From assembly GCF_900095845.1 (NCBI RefSeq), contig NZ_FMIX01000002.1, forward strand, positions 62,001 through 126,000: a stretch of 64,000 nt of DNA, written 5' to 3'. The DNA comes from Streptococcus timonensis (GTDB taxonomy: Bacteria > Bacillota > Bacilli > Lactobacillales > Streptococcaceae). Below, piece after piece: positions 26,839 to 35,789 of this stretch. How positions within the stretch are numbered: the first letter of the stretch is position 1; each line of letters starts with the position of its first letter. Position numbers and translations under genes: made by a program. The notes beneath the pieces were generated by a model. The model did not search any database, was not told where the DNA came from, and worked only from the letters and a program-made list of their open reading frames with translations.

Positions 26839-27753
26839 TTATAAAAAGTCTGGTCTACGATCTTGCTGTTCTGTAAATGGAATCACTGGTGGACGTGAGC
26901 GTAAAACATAGTCCACAAATTCTTTACCTTCTTTATCAAATTCTGCAACTGCAAAAAATTGATCATGATAGAAGAAGAATTTATAACCATTTTCAAAGGC
27001 TTGCTTAAGCCATTTTTCTTTTGCTGAAATAGATTTCATTGGATAATCATCTACAGCTGGGACCCATAGTGGATTTCGATGAACGTGTGTTAGCATCAAA
27101 TCTCCCATGTGAATCATTGTATCTTCACCTTGTTTAAGTAAAATAATACAGTGACCGTTACTATGTCCGCTTGTATGAATCATTTGAATTTCTGGAATAA
27201 TCTCAACAGAATCAGAGAAAGTTGTAACTTGGTCCTGAATCGGCTCCCAATTCTCTTTCAAATAAGTTCCACGAGTACGATTATTAGGATTTCTCATTTC
27301 GTACCATTCTATATCATTGACAATAATCTTTGCATTTGGAAACTTAGAAACAAGATTGCCCTCAGAATTAACGCGTGTCAAACCACCTGAATGGTCATGG
27401 TGCATATGTGTCATCAGTACATAATCAATCTTCTCTGGAGACAAGCCTAAAAGCTCTAAACTCTCTTCAATTTTACTTTCAGATAAAATTCCAAGATTGC
27501 GTCTTTGTTTCTCAGACAATTTTGCCGTATCGAAACTTGCATCCATCAGGTAATTCTTCCCTTGGTATTGAATCAAGATCGGATCTGTCAACTCAGACAT
27601 CATATTGTCTTCATTTGTTGGATAGTATCGAGACCACACAACTTTTGGAACAGGACCAAATAATGTCCCTGCATCAGTTAATTTATCAGCTCCTCGTAGC
27701 CATGTCAACTTCATATTATGAAATTGATACTCTTGCAACTTGAGTTCTGTCAT
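26839..27753 (-). CDS. Metallo-beta-lactamase-fold hydrolase (YtnP/AHL-lactonase-like)
   Basis: 304 aa, no signal peptide. Zinc ligands: MTHMHHDHSGGL (HxHxDH), HTSGHSNGH and HMGDLMLTHVH. Overall layout resembles YtnP-type lactonases. In this operon the substrate could be a lactone, a thioester or another ester of acyl metabolism; quorum quenching is only one possibility. It starts 4 bases after the acyl-CoA dehydrogenase-like gene, so the two are coupled. Confidence 0.78.
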   Translation of the reverse strand: MTELKLQEYQFHNMKLTWLRGADKLTDAGTLFGPVPKVVWSRYYPTNEDNMMSELTDPILIQYQGKNYLMDASFDTAKLSEKQRRNLGILSESKIEESLELLGLSPEKIDYVLMTHMHHDHSGGLTRVNSEGNLVSKFPNAKIIVNDIEWYEMRNPNNRTRGTYLKENWEPIQDQVTTFSDSVEIIPEIQMIHTSGHSNGHCIILLKQGEDTMIHMGDLMLTHVHRNPLWVPAVDDYPMKSISAKEKWLKQAFENGYKFFFYHDQFFAVAEFDKEGKEFVDYVLRSRPPVIPFTEQQDRRPDFL

Positions 27754-27757
27754 TCTA

Positions 27758-28870
27758 TTACTCCTTTAGCCACTGGTGTGCTATTCTTTTTCGAATTGAG
27801 TCTCCAGATTTCCCGTAACTTTCAATAGTTTTAGCATCTTTTAAATAACGATCAATCGGGCTTTTATCCTGTGCTTGTAGCGGACCTATTAATCTGATAA
27901 TCTCTTCAGAAATTTCAATAGCTACTTTTGTAGTATATAATTTAATCTGTGAAACATACAAAGAATCATCTAACATTTGATTCTTATATGAATTGAAATA
28001 CGCTTCTGCTGCACATAGTTTTGTATATAAATCAGCAAATTGATGTTGATAAATAGTCGCATCAATCAACCTCTTACCAAAACCACGTTTCACCTTTAGA
28101 AAAGATAAACCTTTTTCAAAAGCTCCTTCGGAAATTCCAATAGAAACTGCGCTTAAACCTAATTGAAGCTTTCGAACAAAGTCATTTAACTGTTCTTGAC
28201 CAGCTAAAGTCATCCCTAATAAACTATCCTCTGATAATTCAATATTATCAAAAGTAACTGAACTGATTGGTAAACCTTTTAGTCCTTGTTTAGGGATATC
28301 TTCTCCAAAGTAAACACCTGGGACCTTAGTGTCTACGATAAAAAATCCAAACGACGGTTTCTTTTCATCATTTTCTACTTTGGCAAATATAAAAAGTATA
28401 TCCGTAAAACGGCAATTTGAAACAATCGATTTCTTACCTGAAAGACGCCATCCATTACTTGTTTTAGTCGCAGTTGTATTCACTAATTCTAGATTTTCGC
28501 CAAGATATCCCTCAGAAAAACCCAGACCAGCCAATATCTCTCCTTTAATTAATTTTTCAAGATATAGACTTTTTTGTTTAGGACTACCGTATCGATTAAT
28601 AGGATAAATCCCATAGCAAGCCTGCGTTAATAAAACTGTCGAAAAAGCAGCAAATTCTTTTGAGATTATACGAATAAAAGTCATGAATTCTTCACTTAAA
28701 ATCGAATCTTCATCCTTTACGATGGAAGAAAATATATCAAAAGATCCAATAAACTCATCTAACAATTCTCTTGGAAATTGATTTTTATCTATTCTATGCT
28801 CAAAATAGCTTGCAATTAGACTGCTTATCTCTGCATTATACCTTTTAGCAAGGTTATCATTGTAGACCAT
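27758..28870 (-). CDS. Acyl-CoA dehydrogenase-like protein lacking the usual catalytic Glu
   Basis: 370 aa. Fold-defining parts are present: GLGFSEGYLGENLELVNTTATKTSNGWRLSGKKSIVSNC (FAD/substrate strand region) and SIGISEGAFEKGLSFLKVKRGFGKRLID. At the C-terminal position where most family members have YEG(T/S), this protein reads SYGKSGDSIRKR, so Glu is replaced by Gly at about residue 353. It also diverges more than the second dehydrogenase of the block. It may use another base, as isovaleryl-CoA dehydrogenases do, or act on an unusual substrate. It follows lysR by 16 bases. Confidence 0.75.
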   Translation of the reverse strand: MVYNDNLAKRYNAEISSLIASYFEHRIDKNQFPRELLDEFIGSFDIFSSIVKDEDSILSEEFMTFIRIISKEFAAFSTVLLTQACYGIYPINRYGSPKQKSLYLEKLIKGEILAGLGFSEGYLGENLELVNTTATKTSNGWRLSGKKSIVSNCRFTDILFIFAKVENDEKKPSFGFFIVDTKVPGVYFGEDIPKQGLKGLPISSVTFDNIELSEDSLLGMTLAGQEQLNDFVRKLQLGLSAVSIGISEGAFEKGLSFLKVKRGFGKRLIDATIYQHQFADLYTKLCAAEAYFNSYKNQMLDDSLYVSQIKLYTTKVAIEISEEIIRLIGPLQAQDKSPIDRYLKDAKTIESYGKSGDSIRKRIAHQWLKE

Positions 28871-28886
28871 TACTCTTCACCCCAAG

Positions 28887-29795
28887 CTAATTCTCAGACA
28901 AGGGTTGATAATACCCTTTTAATAATTCTTCATACACATAGGATTCGACCTCGTTATAGGAAGCCTTGTATGGTCTACAGAACCAAACATTAAAAGGAAT
29001 CGGGTCATTAAAGCGGACAGTTTGGAAGCGACTGCCATCTACAAGAGTTTCAACAGATTTTGGTAAAATTGTAATCAAGTCTGTTTGATAAGTAGACTCA
29101 ATTAAAAAGTCCCAAGTAGATGATAAATAAGCAAATTTAGTATTTATGCGTTGTGAACGAAGTTTCTCAACCACCAAATCATAAGTCGTAAATGTTTTAT
29201 TAAAGATTGCTAAATCATAATCAGCAAGATCAGACCAATCTAGCGCTTCTTTCTGTGCTAATGGATGATGTTTATCCATATAAGCAACATACTCGTCTAA
29301 ATGAATAATATGTTGTTCAAATTTTTGTGCATCTAAGTTTGTTGGCTCAATTAAAAATGCTAGGTTCAAATCACCGTCACTCATTTTTTGGTGAATCTCT
29401 TTTCCTCCACCCTCTATAACTTGAATATAGATGTGAGGGTTGTTTCTCAAAAAATGCGGTAGAGCGTTTGAGAAGAACGTTCTTAATATCAAAGAAGGAA
29501 TACCAAGATTAATAGTCCCTCTCTGCTTTTGTGATTCAATATGAATCATTGAAAGCATCTCTTCGTGACGATTAACAATTTCTGTGGCAAAACGATAAAT
29601 CTTTCGTCCTGCCTCAGTCAAACTTTCCAATCTACCATTCTTTCGATTGAATAATTGGATTCCCTCAGCTGCTTCAAAATTTGTTACAAATTGACTTAAG
29701 GCTGACTGACTAATATGGATTTTCTTTGCTGCAATCGATAGATTGCAACCACATTCGACTATATTAATGAAATAGTTCATTTGTATAATATCCAC
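28887..29795 (-). CDS. LysR-family transcriptional regulator
   Basis: 302 aa. N-terminal winged HTH (MNYFINIVECGCNLSIAAKKIHISQSALSQFVTNFEAA) and a LysR effector-binding domain from about 90. It heads the operon lysR-dehydrogenase-hydrolase-(mini-ORF)-FabK-like. A dyad ATACTA-N16-TAGTAT lies 45-75 bases upstream and recurs at the crotonase operon promoter, making it the likely autoregulated local activator. Effector is unknown; an acyl-CoA or short-chain acid is plausible. Confidence 0.85.
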   Translation of the reverse strand: MDIIQMNYFINIVECGCNLSIAAKKIHISQSALSQFVTNFEAAEGIQLFNRKNGRLESLTEAGRKIYRFATEIVNRHEEMLSMIHIESQKQRGTINLGIPSLILRTFFSNALPHFLRNNPHIYIQVIEGGGKEIHQKMSDGDLNLAFLIEPTNLDAQKFEQHIIHLDEYVAYMDKHHPLAQKEALDWSDLADYDLAIFNKTFTTYDLVVEKLRSQRINTKFAYLSSTWDFLIESTYQTDLITILPKSVETLVDGSRFQTVRFNDPIPFNVWFCRPYKASYNEVESYVYEELLKGYYQPLSEN

Positions 29796-29839
29796 TTAGC
29801 TATCACCTTACTTCCATTTTTTTCACTTAGATACCAATT

Positions 29840-29869
29840 GATACTACCGCCTAAAAAGACGATAGTATC
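29840..29869. promoter_or_regulatory. Dyad upstream of lysR (candidate LysR operator, copy 1)
   Basis: GATACTA (29840-29846) and TAGTATC (29863-29869), 16 bases apart. Same half-sites and spacing as copy 2 at 32148-32175. Confidence 0.6.
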
Positions 29870-29916
29870 GTTTACATATATAATATCATGTTCAGAAGAA
29901 AATAGCCAATATTAGC

Positions 29917-30567
29917 CTAGATAGGCATTGTCTTCACATCTTCTGCAACAATAACGTCACCGGCTGTTTTTTCAAGAACTTCTTCTACAGTTACACCTGG
30001 TGCAACTTCTTTCAACAAGAATTTACCATCTTTGAATCCAAAAACAGCTAGTTCTGTAATGACAAGATCTAAAACTCCTTTAGCTGATAGAGGCAATGTG
30101 CACTCTTTCAAAAGTTTAGATTCGCCACCTGTAGTATGTTGGATTGCTCCAATAACGCGTTTAGCACCTACCAAAAGGTCCATCGCTCCACCCATACCTG
30201 GTGCAAATTTACCTGGGATAATCCAGTTTGCAATGCTTCCGTCCTGGCTTACTTCAAGAGCTCCAAGAACAGTCGCATCAACGTGACCACCACGAATAAT
30301 TGCAAATGATGTTTGCAAATCAAACAAAGCAGCCCCTGGAAGGAGAGTAATTGGCGCACCACCTGAGTTTGCTAGGTTTGGATTGTAATTATCTTTAGTT
30401 GGTGTTTCACCAAAGCGAAGGGCACCATTTTCTGCTTGAAGGATTACATTAACACCTTCTGGGATGAAGTCTGCAGAAGCATTTGGAATACCAAATCCAA
30501 GGTTTACAACATCACCATCTTTAAATTCAAGAGCAACACGTCTTGCAATAATTTCTTTTGGTTTCAT
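29917..30567 (-). CDS. CoA-transferase subunit B (AtoA/CtfB/ScoB family)
   Basis: 216 aa, family I CoA-transferase beta subunit. The catalytic glutamate is Glu46 in ILQAENGALRFG. GGAPITLLPGAALFD and KFAPGMGGAMDLLVGAKRVI are standard. With subunit A it moves CoA between acetyl-CoA/succinyl-CoA and acetoacetate, butyrate or similar acids. It begins 1 base after the A-subunit stop. Substrate choice cannot be read from sequence. Confidence 0.9.
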   Translation of the reverse strand: MKPKEIIARRVALEFKDGDVVNLGFGIPNASADFIPEGVNVILQAENGALRFGETPTKDNYNPNLANSGGAPITLLPGAALFDLQTSFAIIRGGHVDATVLGALEVSQDGSIANWIIPGKFAPGMGGAMDLLVGAKRVIGAIQHTTGGESKLLKECTLPLSAKGVLDLVITELAVFGFKDGKFLLKEVAPGVTVEEVLEKTAGDVIVAEDVKTMPI

Positions 30568-30568
30568 A

Positions 30569-31294
30569 TTATTTTACCCCCGCTAATTTATTAGTCTCTG
30601 TCCAGAGGTCACCCATCATCTTGTGGTGTTCTTCTGGAGTTAAGCCTTGGACTACATAGTCAACAAGGATACCTGGAATATAGATGTCATCCGGTTTAAT
30701 TTCACCAACTTCAACAATTTCATTTGTTTCAACGATAACTGTATCTGCTGCAAGAGCTAGTTGCAATGAAATGTTCTTAGTTGTACCATCAATGTACAAG
30801 TTTCCGTACTTATCAGCTTTTGTAGCTTTAATCAATGCTACGTCAAGTTTTAGCGGGTCATAAATGAGGTACTCACGACCATTGCGAACTACTTTTTCAT
30901 GCTCATTTTCTAAAATAGTACCAACTCCTGTCGGTGTCAAAACTCCTCCAAGACCTGCTCCAGCAGCGTGAAGACGTTCAACAACAGTACCCATTGGAGT
31001 GAATTCTACTTTCATTTCTCCACTAAAGTATTCTTTTTGAGCAGCAGGAGATGTACCAATGTGGGCAGCAACATATTTTTTAACTTGGTGGTTTTCACAA
31101 AGGCGTCCAACACCCACTTCTTTACCTGGATGTGAAGTAACAACTGAAACCAAAGTCAAATCTTGTTGATTTTGTCTAACCAACTCTTCGATTAACTCCA
31201 AAGGTTCACCAACAGCAAGGAATCCTGAAATCCCTACGACATCACCAGGTTTTACTTTAGAAATAGCTTCTTGTAATGATAAAACAGCTTTCAT
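30569..31294 (-). CDS. CoA-transferase subunit A (AtoD/CtfA/ScoA family)
   Basis: 241 aa, family I CoA-transferase alpha subunit (VKPGDVVGISGFLAVGEPLELIEEL; KADKYGNLYIDGTTKN). Compared with compact AtoD proteins it carries the segment LTPTGVGTILENEHEKVVRNGREYLIYDPL, as CtfA/AtoD do. Follows the crotonase with a 16-base gap and precedes subunit B. Confidence 0.9.
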   Translation of the reverse strand: MKAVLSLQEAISKVKPGDVVGISGFLAVGEPLELIEELVRQNQQDLTLVSVVTSHPGKEVGVGRLCENHQVKKYVAAHIGTSPAAQKEYFSGEMKVEFTPMGTVVERLHAAGAGLGGVLTPTGVGTILENEHEKVVRNGREYLIYDPLKLDVALIKATKADKYGNLYIDGTTKNISLQLALAADTVIVETNEIVEVGEIKPDDIYIPGILVDYVVQGLTPEEHHKMMGDLWTETNKLAGVK

Positions 31295-31310
31295 ACTAAC
31301 ACCTCAATTT

Positions 31311-32090
31311 TTATTTACGGTTGAACACGGCTTTACGTTTTTCAACAAAAGCACGCATTCCTTCAACTTTGTCTTCAGTAGAGAAGAGAAGAGCTTCAGC
31401 TTCTGTCTCTAAACGAATTGCATTCTTAAGAGGAAGTTCTGAACCAACTTGAATGACATGCTTAGCTTTTTCAACAGCCAACGGAGCATTTTTCATGATG
31501 CTTTTAGCTAGTTCTTCAGCAGATGACAATAATTCCTCAGCTGGAACAAGTTTGTTCAAAATTCCTAGGTCATAGGCTTCATTTCCTTTGACGATTCTAG
31601 CAGTGTAGATCAATTCTTTTGTCTTGCTAGTACCGATCAAACGAGACATTCTTTGTGTTCCTGCGAAACCAGGAATGATACCCAAGCCAACTTCAGGGAA
31701 TCCTACCATCGTCTTTTCAAAGCCAATTCTAATATCCGTTGAGAGTGCAAGTTCCAAACCGCCTCCCAAAGCATATCCATTAAGAACTGCAATAGTCGGT
31801 TGAGTAAGATCAGACAGACGGGTAAATGTATCATTGGCATATGTCATGTATTCGAAGGCTTGAATTGGAGACATTTGGTCCATTTCCTTAATATCAGCCC
31901 CTGCAACAAATGCCTTATCACCTTGACCACTAACAATAACAACACGGATATCTTCATGTTTTTCTACTTCATCTAAAACAAGATTTAAATCCGTCAAAAC
32001 CTCTGAACTCAACGCGTTCAAAGCTGCTGGGCGGTTAATGGTGATATAACCGATACCATCTTTAACCTCTAATAAAACTGTATTACTCAT
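31311..32090 (-). CDS. Enoyl-CoA hydratase (crotonase)
   Basis: 259 aa. Oxyanion-hole segments KAFVAGADIKEM and LNGYALGGGLELAL, and both hydratase glutamates appear present (GGGLELAL and FPEVGLGIIPGFAGTQR). Hydrates crotonyl-CoA-type substrates to 3-hydroxyacyl-CoA. First gene of the operon crotonase-CoA-transferase A-B. The 277-base region upstream holds a dyad operator and cre-like sites. Confidence 0.9.
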   Translation of the reverse strand: MSNTVLLEVKDGIGYITINRPAALNALSSEVLTDLNLVLDEVEKHEDIRVVIVSGQGDKAFVAGADIKEMDQMSPIQAFEYMTYANDTFTRLSDLTQPTIAVLNGYALGGGLELALSTDIRIGFEKTMVGFPEVGLGIIPGFAGTQRMSRLIGTSKTKELIYTARIVKGNEAYDLGILNKLVPAEELLSSAEELAKSIMKNAPLAVEKAKHVIQVGSELPLKNAIRLETEAEALLFSTEDKVEGMRAFVEKRKAVFNRK

Positions 32091-32147
32091 TATTCTCCTC
32101 CTACTTTAAGTTATTTTGAGTATAGAGTACTGCGTCAACAAATACCG

Positions 32148-32175
32148 ATACTAATGTAAGTGCTTACATTAGTAT
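32148..32175. promoter_or_regulatory. 28-bp near-perfect palindrome with nested cre-like core (operator copy 2)
   Basis: Arms of 13 bp (32148-32160 and 32163-32175) flank TG. Outer half-sites ATACTA and TAGTAT are 16 bases apart, as upstream of lysR. The inner 15 bases (ATGTAAGTGCTTACA, 32154-32168) match the cre consensus at 14 of 15. A TATACT -10 on the minus strand (32171-32176) overlaps the right arm and has no good -35, suggesting an activator. Confidence 0.7.
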
Positions 32176-32239
32176 AATACCTTATTTATTAACAGCCGTC
32201 CACTTAGTATTTATGCTTGGAACTATAAGTTCATCTTAT

Positions 32240-32254
32240 AGGAAAGCGCTTTTA
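32240..32254. promoter_or_regulatory. cre-like site in the crotonase/thiolase gap
   Basis: AGGAAAGCGCTTTTA, 13 of 15 against WTGWAARCGYTWWCW. It sits about 70 bases upstream of the crotonase operon -10. Confidence 0.5.
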
Positions 32255-32286
32255 TTTTGATACTTTAGACTTCTAATTATTTAGAA

Positions 32287-32336
32287 TAAAAAATATCTTA
32301 CCCGAAATTCTCCGAGGAGATTTCAGGTAAGATATA
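32287..32336 (-). terminator. Terminator after the thiolase gene
   Basis: A long stem pairs TATCTTACC-GAAAT-CTCC with GGAG-ATTTC-GGTAAGATA (about 32294-32334) and is followed on the minus strand by TTTTTT. Confidence 0.85.
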
Positions 32337-32367
32337 ATACATTTTAGTCAATCGAATAAAGTAGGAA

Positions 32368-33546
32368 TTAACGTTCTACGATAACTGCAGTACCCATTCC
32401 TCCACCGATACAAAGTGTAGCAAGACCACGTTTTGCATCACGTTTTTCCATTTCGTGAAGAAGAGTAACTAAGATACGGCATCCTGAAGCACCGATTGGG
32501 TGTCCAAGAGCGATAGCTCCACCGTTAACGTTTACTTTTTCTGGATCAAGACCTAGTTCTTTACCAACTGCACATGCTTGAGCAGCAAATGCTTCGTTTG
32601 ATTCTACCAAGTCAAGATCCGCAACTGTAAATCCACCTTTTTCAAGTGCTTTACGAGATGCATAGATTGGACCACAACCCATAACTTTTGGATCAAGACC
32701 AGCGCTTGCGTAAGATTTGATAGTTGCCAATACTGGAACTCCCAATTCTTTAGCTTTTTCAGCACTCATAACTACGACTGCTGCTGCACCATCATTGATA
32801 CCTGAAGCATTACCAGCTGTTACAGTACCATCTTTCTTGAATACTGGACGAAGTTTAGAAAGCCCTTCAAATGAAGCGTCTTTTCTTGGGAACTCATCTG
32901 TATCAAATACAATAGGCTCACCACGGCGTTGTGGAATTTCAACTGGAACGATTTCTTCTTTAAAGCGTCCAGCTTCAATAGCTGCAACTGCACGTTGTTG
33001 TGATTGTACAGCAAAGTTATCTTGGTCTTCACGAGTGATTCCGTATTGTTCAGCAACGTTTTCAGCTGTAATACCCATGTGGAAACCTTCGAAACCATCT
33101 GTCAAACCATCGCGAAGCATAGTATCTACTACTTTAGAGTCTCCCATACGAGATCCCCAACGTTGGTTTTGAACAACGTAAGGAGCTTGACTCATGTTTT
33201 CTGCACCACCGGCTACAACAATATCTGCATCTCCGCACAATACTGCTTGAGCCGCCAATTGAACTGCTTTCAAACCAGATCCACAAACTTTGTTAATAGT
33301 GAATGCTGGAGAAGCAACTGGGATACCCGCATTAACGCTCATTTGACGTGCAACGTTTTGTCCAAGGCCTGCGCCAAGAACATTACCCATGATAACTTCA
33401 TCAACTTGTTCTGGTTTCAAGTTAGCTCTTTCGATAGCACTCTTGATAACTAAACTTCCCAAATCAACAGCAGGAACATCTTTCAAGCTTCCACCGAAGG
33501 CACCTAGAGGTGTACGAACCGCTGCAACAATAACTGCTTCTTTCAT
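32368..33546 (-). CDS. Acetyl-CoA acetyltransferase (thiolase)
   Basis: 392 aa, typical tetrameric thiolase II length. Nucleophile Cys88 in [13 protein letters not shown], catalytic His in [13 protein letters not shown], second Cys in [12 protein letters not shown]. Condenses two acetyl-CoA or cleaves acetoacetyl-CoA. Third gene of dehydrogenase-hbd-thiolase. Streptococci usually carry a separate thiolase for the mevalonate pathway; this copy's context points instead to short-chain acyl-CoA turnover. Confidence 0.92.
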   Translation of the reverse strand: MKEAVIVAAVRTPLGAFGGSLKDVPAVDLGSLVIKSAIERANLKPEQVDEVIMGNVLGAGLGQNVARQMSVNAGIPVASPAFTINKVCGSGLKAVQLAAQAVLCGDADIVVAGGAENMSQAPYVVQNQRWGSRMGDSKVVDTMLRDGLTDGFEGFHMGITAENVAEQYGITREDQDNFAVQSQQRAVAAIEAGRFKEEIVPVEIPQRRGEPIVFDTDEFPRKDASFEGLSKLRPVFKKDGTVTAGNASGINDGAAAVVVMSAEKAKELGVPVLATIKSYASAGLDPKVMGCGPIYASRKALEKGGFTVADLDLVESNEAFAAQACAVGKELGLDPEKVNVNGGAIALGHPIGASGCRILVTLLHEMEKRDAKRGLATLCIGGGMGTAVIVER

Positions 33547-33564
33547 TATTTGCTCCTTATAATC

Positions 33565-34413
33565 TTAGTATTTAAAGAATCCTTCTTTAGTCTTACGACC
33601 TAGTTTACCAGCTTCAACCATTTTCTTCAATAGTGGTGCTGGACGGTATTTAGGATCACCGAAGCCGTTATTCAATACTCCCATGATTGCCAAACATACA
33701 TCCAATCCGATCAAGTCAGCAAGTGCCAATGGGCCAATTGGATGGTTTGCACCCAATTTCATAGCTTCATCAATTTCTTCTGCAGAAGCAACACCTTCAC
33801 CAAGGATAAAGATAGCTTCATTAATCATTGGAATCAACACACGGTTAACAACGAATCCATAAGAGTCTTTAACGTCAACTGCAGTTTTTCCAATTTTTTC
33901 AGTCAATTCACGGACTGCTTTTACAACTTCATCTGAAGTTTGAAGAGCACGAATAACTTCAACCAACTTCATAACTGGTGCTGGGTTGAAGAAGTGCATA
34001 CCAATTACACGTTCTTGATGAACTGTAGCCGCAGCAATATCCGTAATAGAAAGAGATGATGTGTTAGAAGCCAAAATTGTTTCAGGAGCAGTAATTTCAT
34101 CCAATTGTTTAAAGATGCTGAGTTTGATATCTCTGTTTTCTGTAGCTGCTTCAATAACCAATTGAACATTTTTAGCATCTTCGTAAGAAGTTGAAGGAAT
34201 CAAGTTACCCAAGATTTTTCCTTTTTCTTCTTCTGACATACGTCCTTTTTCTACTGAACGAGCCAATTGTTTAGAGATGTTATCAATTCCTCTTTGTACA
34301 AATTCTTCTTTAATGTCATTAAGGTATACTGTAAAACCAGATTGAGCGAATACTTGCGCGATTCCGCCTCCCATTTGACCAGAACCAATGATCATTACTT
34401 TAGAAATACTCAT
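33565..34413 (-). CDS. hbd: 3-hydroxybutyryl-CoA dehydrogenase
   Basis: 282 aa, the length of clostridial Hbd. N-terminal Rossmann motif [21 protein letters not shown], catalytic His in [19 protein letters not shown]-terminal domain with [18 protein letters not shown]. Interconverts 3-hydroxybutyryl-CoA and acetoacetyl-CoA with NAD(P). Lies between the dehydrogenase and thiolase genes with short gaps (94 and 18 bases). Confidence 0.93.
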   Translation of the reverse strand: MSISKVMIIGSGQMGGGIAQVFAQSGFTVYLNDIKEEFVQRGIDNISKQLARSVEKGRMSEEEKGKILGNLIPSTSYEDAKNVQLVIEAATENRDIKLSIFKQLDEITAPETILASNTSSLSITDIAAATVHQERVIGMHFFNPAPVMKLVEVIRALQTSDEVVKAVRELTEKIGKTAVDVKDSYGFVVNRVLIPMINEAIFILGEGVASAEEIDEAMKLGANHPIGPLALADLIGLDVCLAIMGVLNNGFGDPKYRPAPLLKKMVEAGKLGRKTKEGFFKY

Positions 34414-34507
34414 TATTTTCTCCTCTTAATTTTAATATATAAAGTTTATAAAGAAAGAATCGGAACGGTCTTTCAGCAAATGCTAAGCAACCGTTCCAAA
34501 TTCATTA

Positions 34508-35716
34508 TTATACGAATGCACCAATACCAGTAAGTTCACGACCAACGATCAATGCGTTCACTTCGTGAGAACCTTCATAAGTGTAGATTGCTTCAGCATC
34601 TGCAAAGAAGCGAGCTACGTCAGTTTCAAGAGTGATTCCGTTACCACCACATGTTTCACGTGCAAGAGCAACTGTTTCACGCATTACCAATGAGTTATGC
34701 ATTTTAGCAAGTGCAGAGTTAAGCATCAATTCGTTACCAGCTTCTTGCATTTCTGCGATACGAGCTGAGTAAGAAAGTGCTGCTACTGCGTTAGCTTGCA
34801 TTCTAGCCAATTTTTCTTGAACGATCTGGAATGAAGCAATTGGACGTTTGAATTGTTGACGGTCTTTAGCATATTTAAGAGCTGCAACAAATGAACCACA
34901 AGTGATTGCAGTTGCAATGTGAGCAACGTCAGCACGAGTAAATGTCAAGATACGAGCTACATCAGCAAATCCGTTGATGTTTACCAAACGGTCTGAATCT
35001 GGAACTTCAACGTTCTTCATAGTAATGTGACCATTACGTACGCAACGAAGAGCAGTTTTGTGAGGGATTGGCTCAGCGTGGTATCCTGGTGCACCTTTAC
35101 GAACGATGAAACATTTCACGCGTCCATCTTCAACGTCGCGAGCGAATACTGGAACAACGTCAGCTGTGTCTGACCCACCGATCCAACGTTTTTCACCGTT
35201 CAAGATCCATTTGTCTCCAACGCGCTCAGCTGTTGTAGCAAGACCACCAGCGATGTCAGAACCTGACAATGGCTCAGTCAAAGCGAAACATCCTTGCCAG
35301 TCAAATGCAGCCAATTTAGGAAGGAATTCTTTTTGTTGACGCTCATCACCACCAAGCAAGATTGTGTTGTAGCAAAGTCCACCATGTACTGTGAAGAATG
35401 TTGCCATAGAAGCATCGAAACGACCTAATTCAAGGTACAAGAATGCGATGTAAAGTTCTGATGGTTTGTAGTTTCCTTCTCTTCCTTCGAACAATTTAGG
35501 GTTGTTCATGATTTGTGCGCCTTTTGCTACAGCGTAAAATTGTTCGAATGGGAAATCAGGTGCTTCCCAATATTCATTAATTACAGGACGAAGGTGTTTT
35601 TCAATCAAACGACGAGTTTCTTGTAAAACTTCTGCTTCTCCCAATGTTAAACCATCTGCATAGTGGAATAGATCCTCTGGATATAATTCGCGCAAGATTT
35701 CTTCTTTAGTTGCCAT
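34508..35716 (-). CDS. Acyl-CoA dehydrogenase (glutaryl-CoA dehydrogenase/short-chain type)
   Basis: 402 aa FAD enzyme. ALTEPLSGSDIAGGLATTAERVGDKWILNGEKRWIGG is the family core and the catalytic Glu381 lies in IYTYEGSHEVNAL, like glutaryl-CoA dehydrogenases and plant-type short-chain acyl-CoA oxidases. ATG at 35716 has AAGGAG 7 bases upstream; the ORF extends 23 codons further without support. No etfAB is encoded nearby, so the electron acceptor is open. Promoter and two cre-like sites upstream make it the first gene of this operon. Confidence 0.9.
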   Translation of the reverse strand: MATKEEILRELYPEDLFHYADGLTLGEAEVLQETRRLIEKHLRPVINEYWEAPDFPFEQFYAVAKGAQIMNNPKLFEGREGNYKPSELYIAFLYLELGRFDASMATFFTVHGGLCYNTILLGGDERQQKEFLPKLAAFDWQGCFALTEPLSGSDIAGGLATTAERVGDKWILNGEKRWIGGSDTADVVPVFARDVEDGRVKCFIVRKGAPGYHAEPIPHKTALRCVRNGHITMKNVEVPDSDRLVNINGFADVARILTFTRADVAHIATAITCGSFVAALKYAKDRQQFKRPIASFQIVQEKLARMQANAVAALSYSARIAEMQEAGNELMLNSALAKMHNSLVMRETVALARETCGGNGITLETDVARFFADAEAIYTYEGSHEVNALIVGRELTGIGAFV

Positions 35717-35745
35717 CTGTGGACTCCTTTGTAATAAATTATTTT

Positions 35746-35760
35746 TTAGAGCGCTTACAT
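35746..35760 (-). promoter_or_regulatory. cre-like site downstream of the acyl-CoA dehydrogenase promoter
   Basis: Minus strand ATGTAAGCGCTCTAA, 13 of 15. It lies 30 bases past the -10 and could act as a roadblock. GAGCGC (35749-35754) and GCGCTC (35765-35770) also form a small inverted repeat. Confidence 0.55.
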
Positions 35761-35789
35761 TTTTGCGCTCAATATTTGTTGACAAGACT

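Noticed and set aside
32717..33453. Two about 150-codon plus-strand ORFs opposite the thiolase
   Set aside because: Antisense shadows of a well-supported thiolase with no start signals or recognisable domains.
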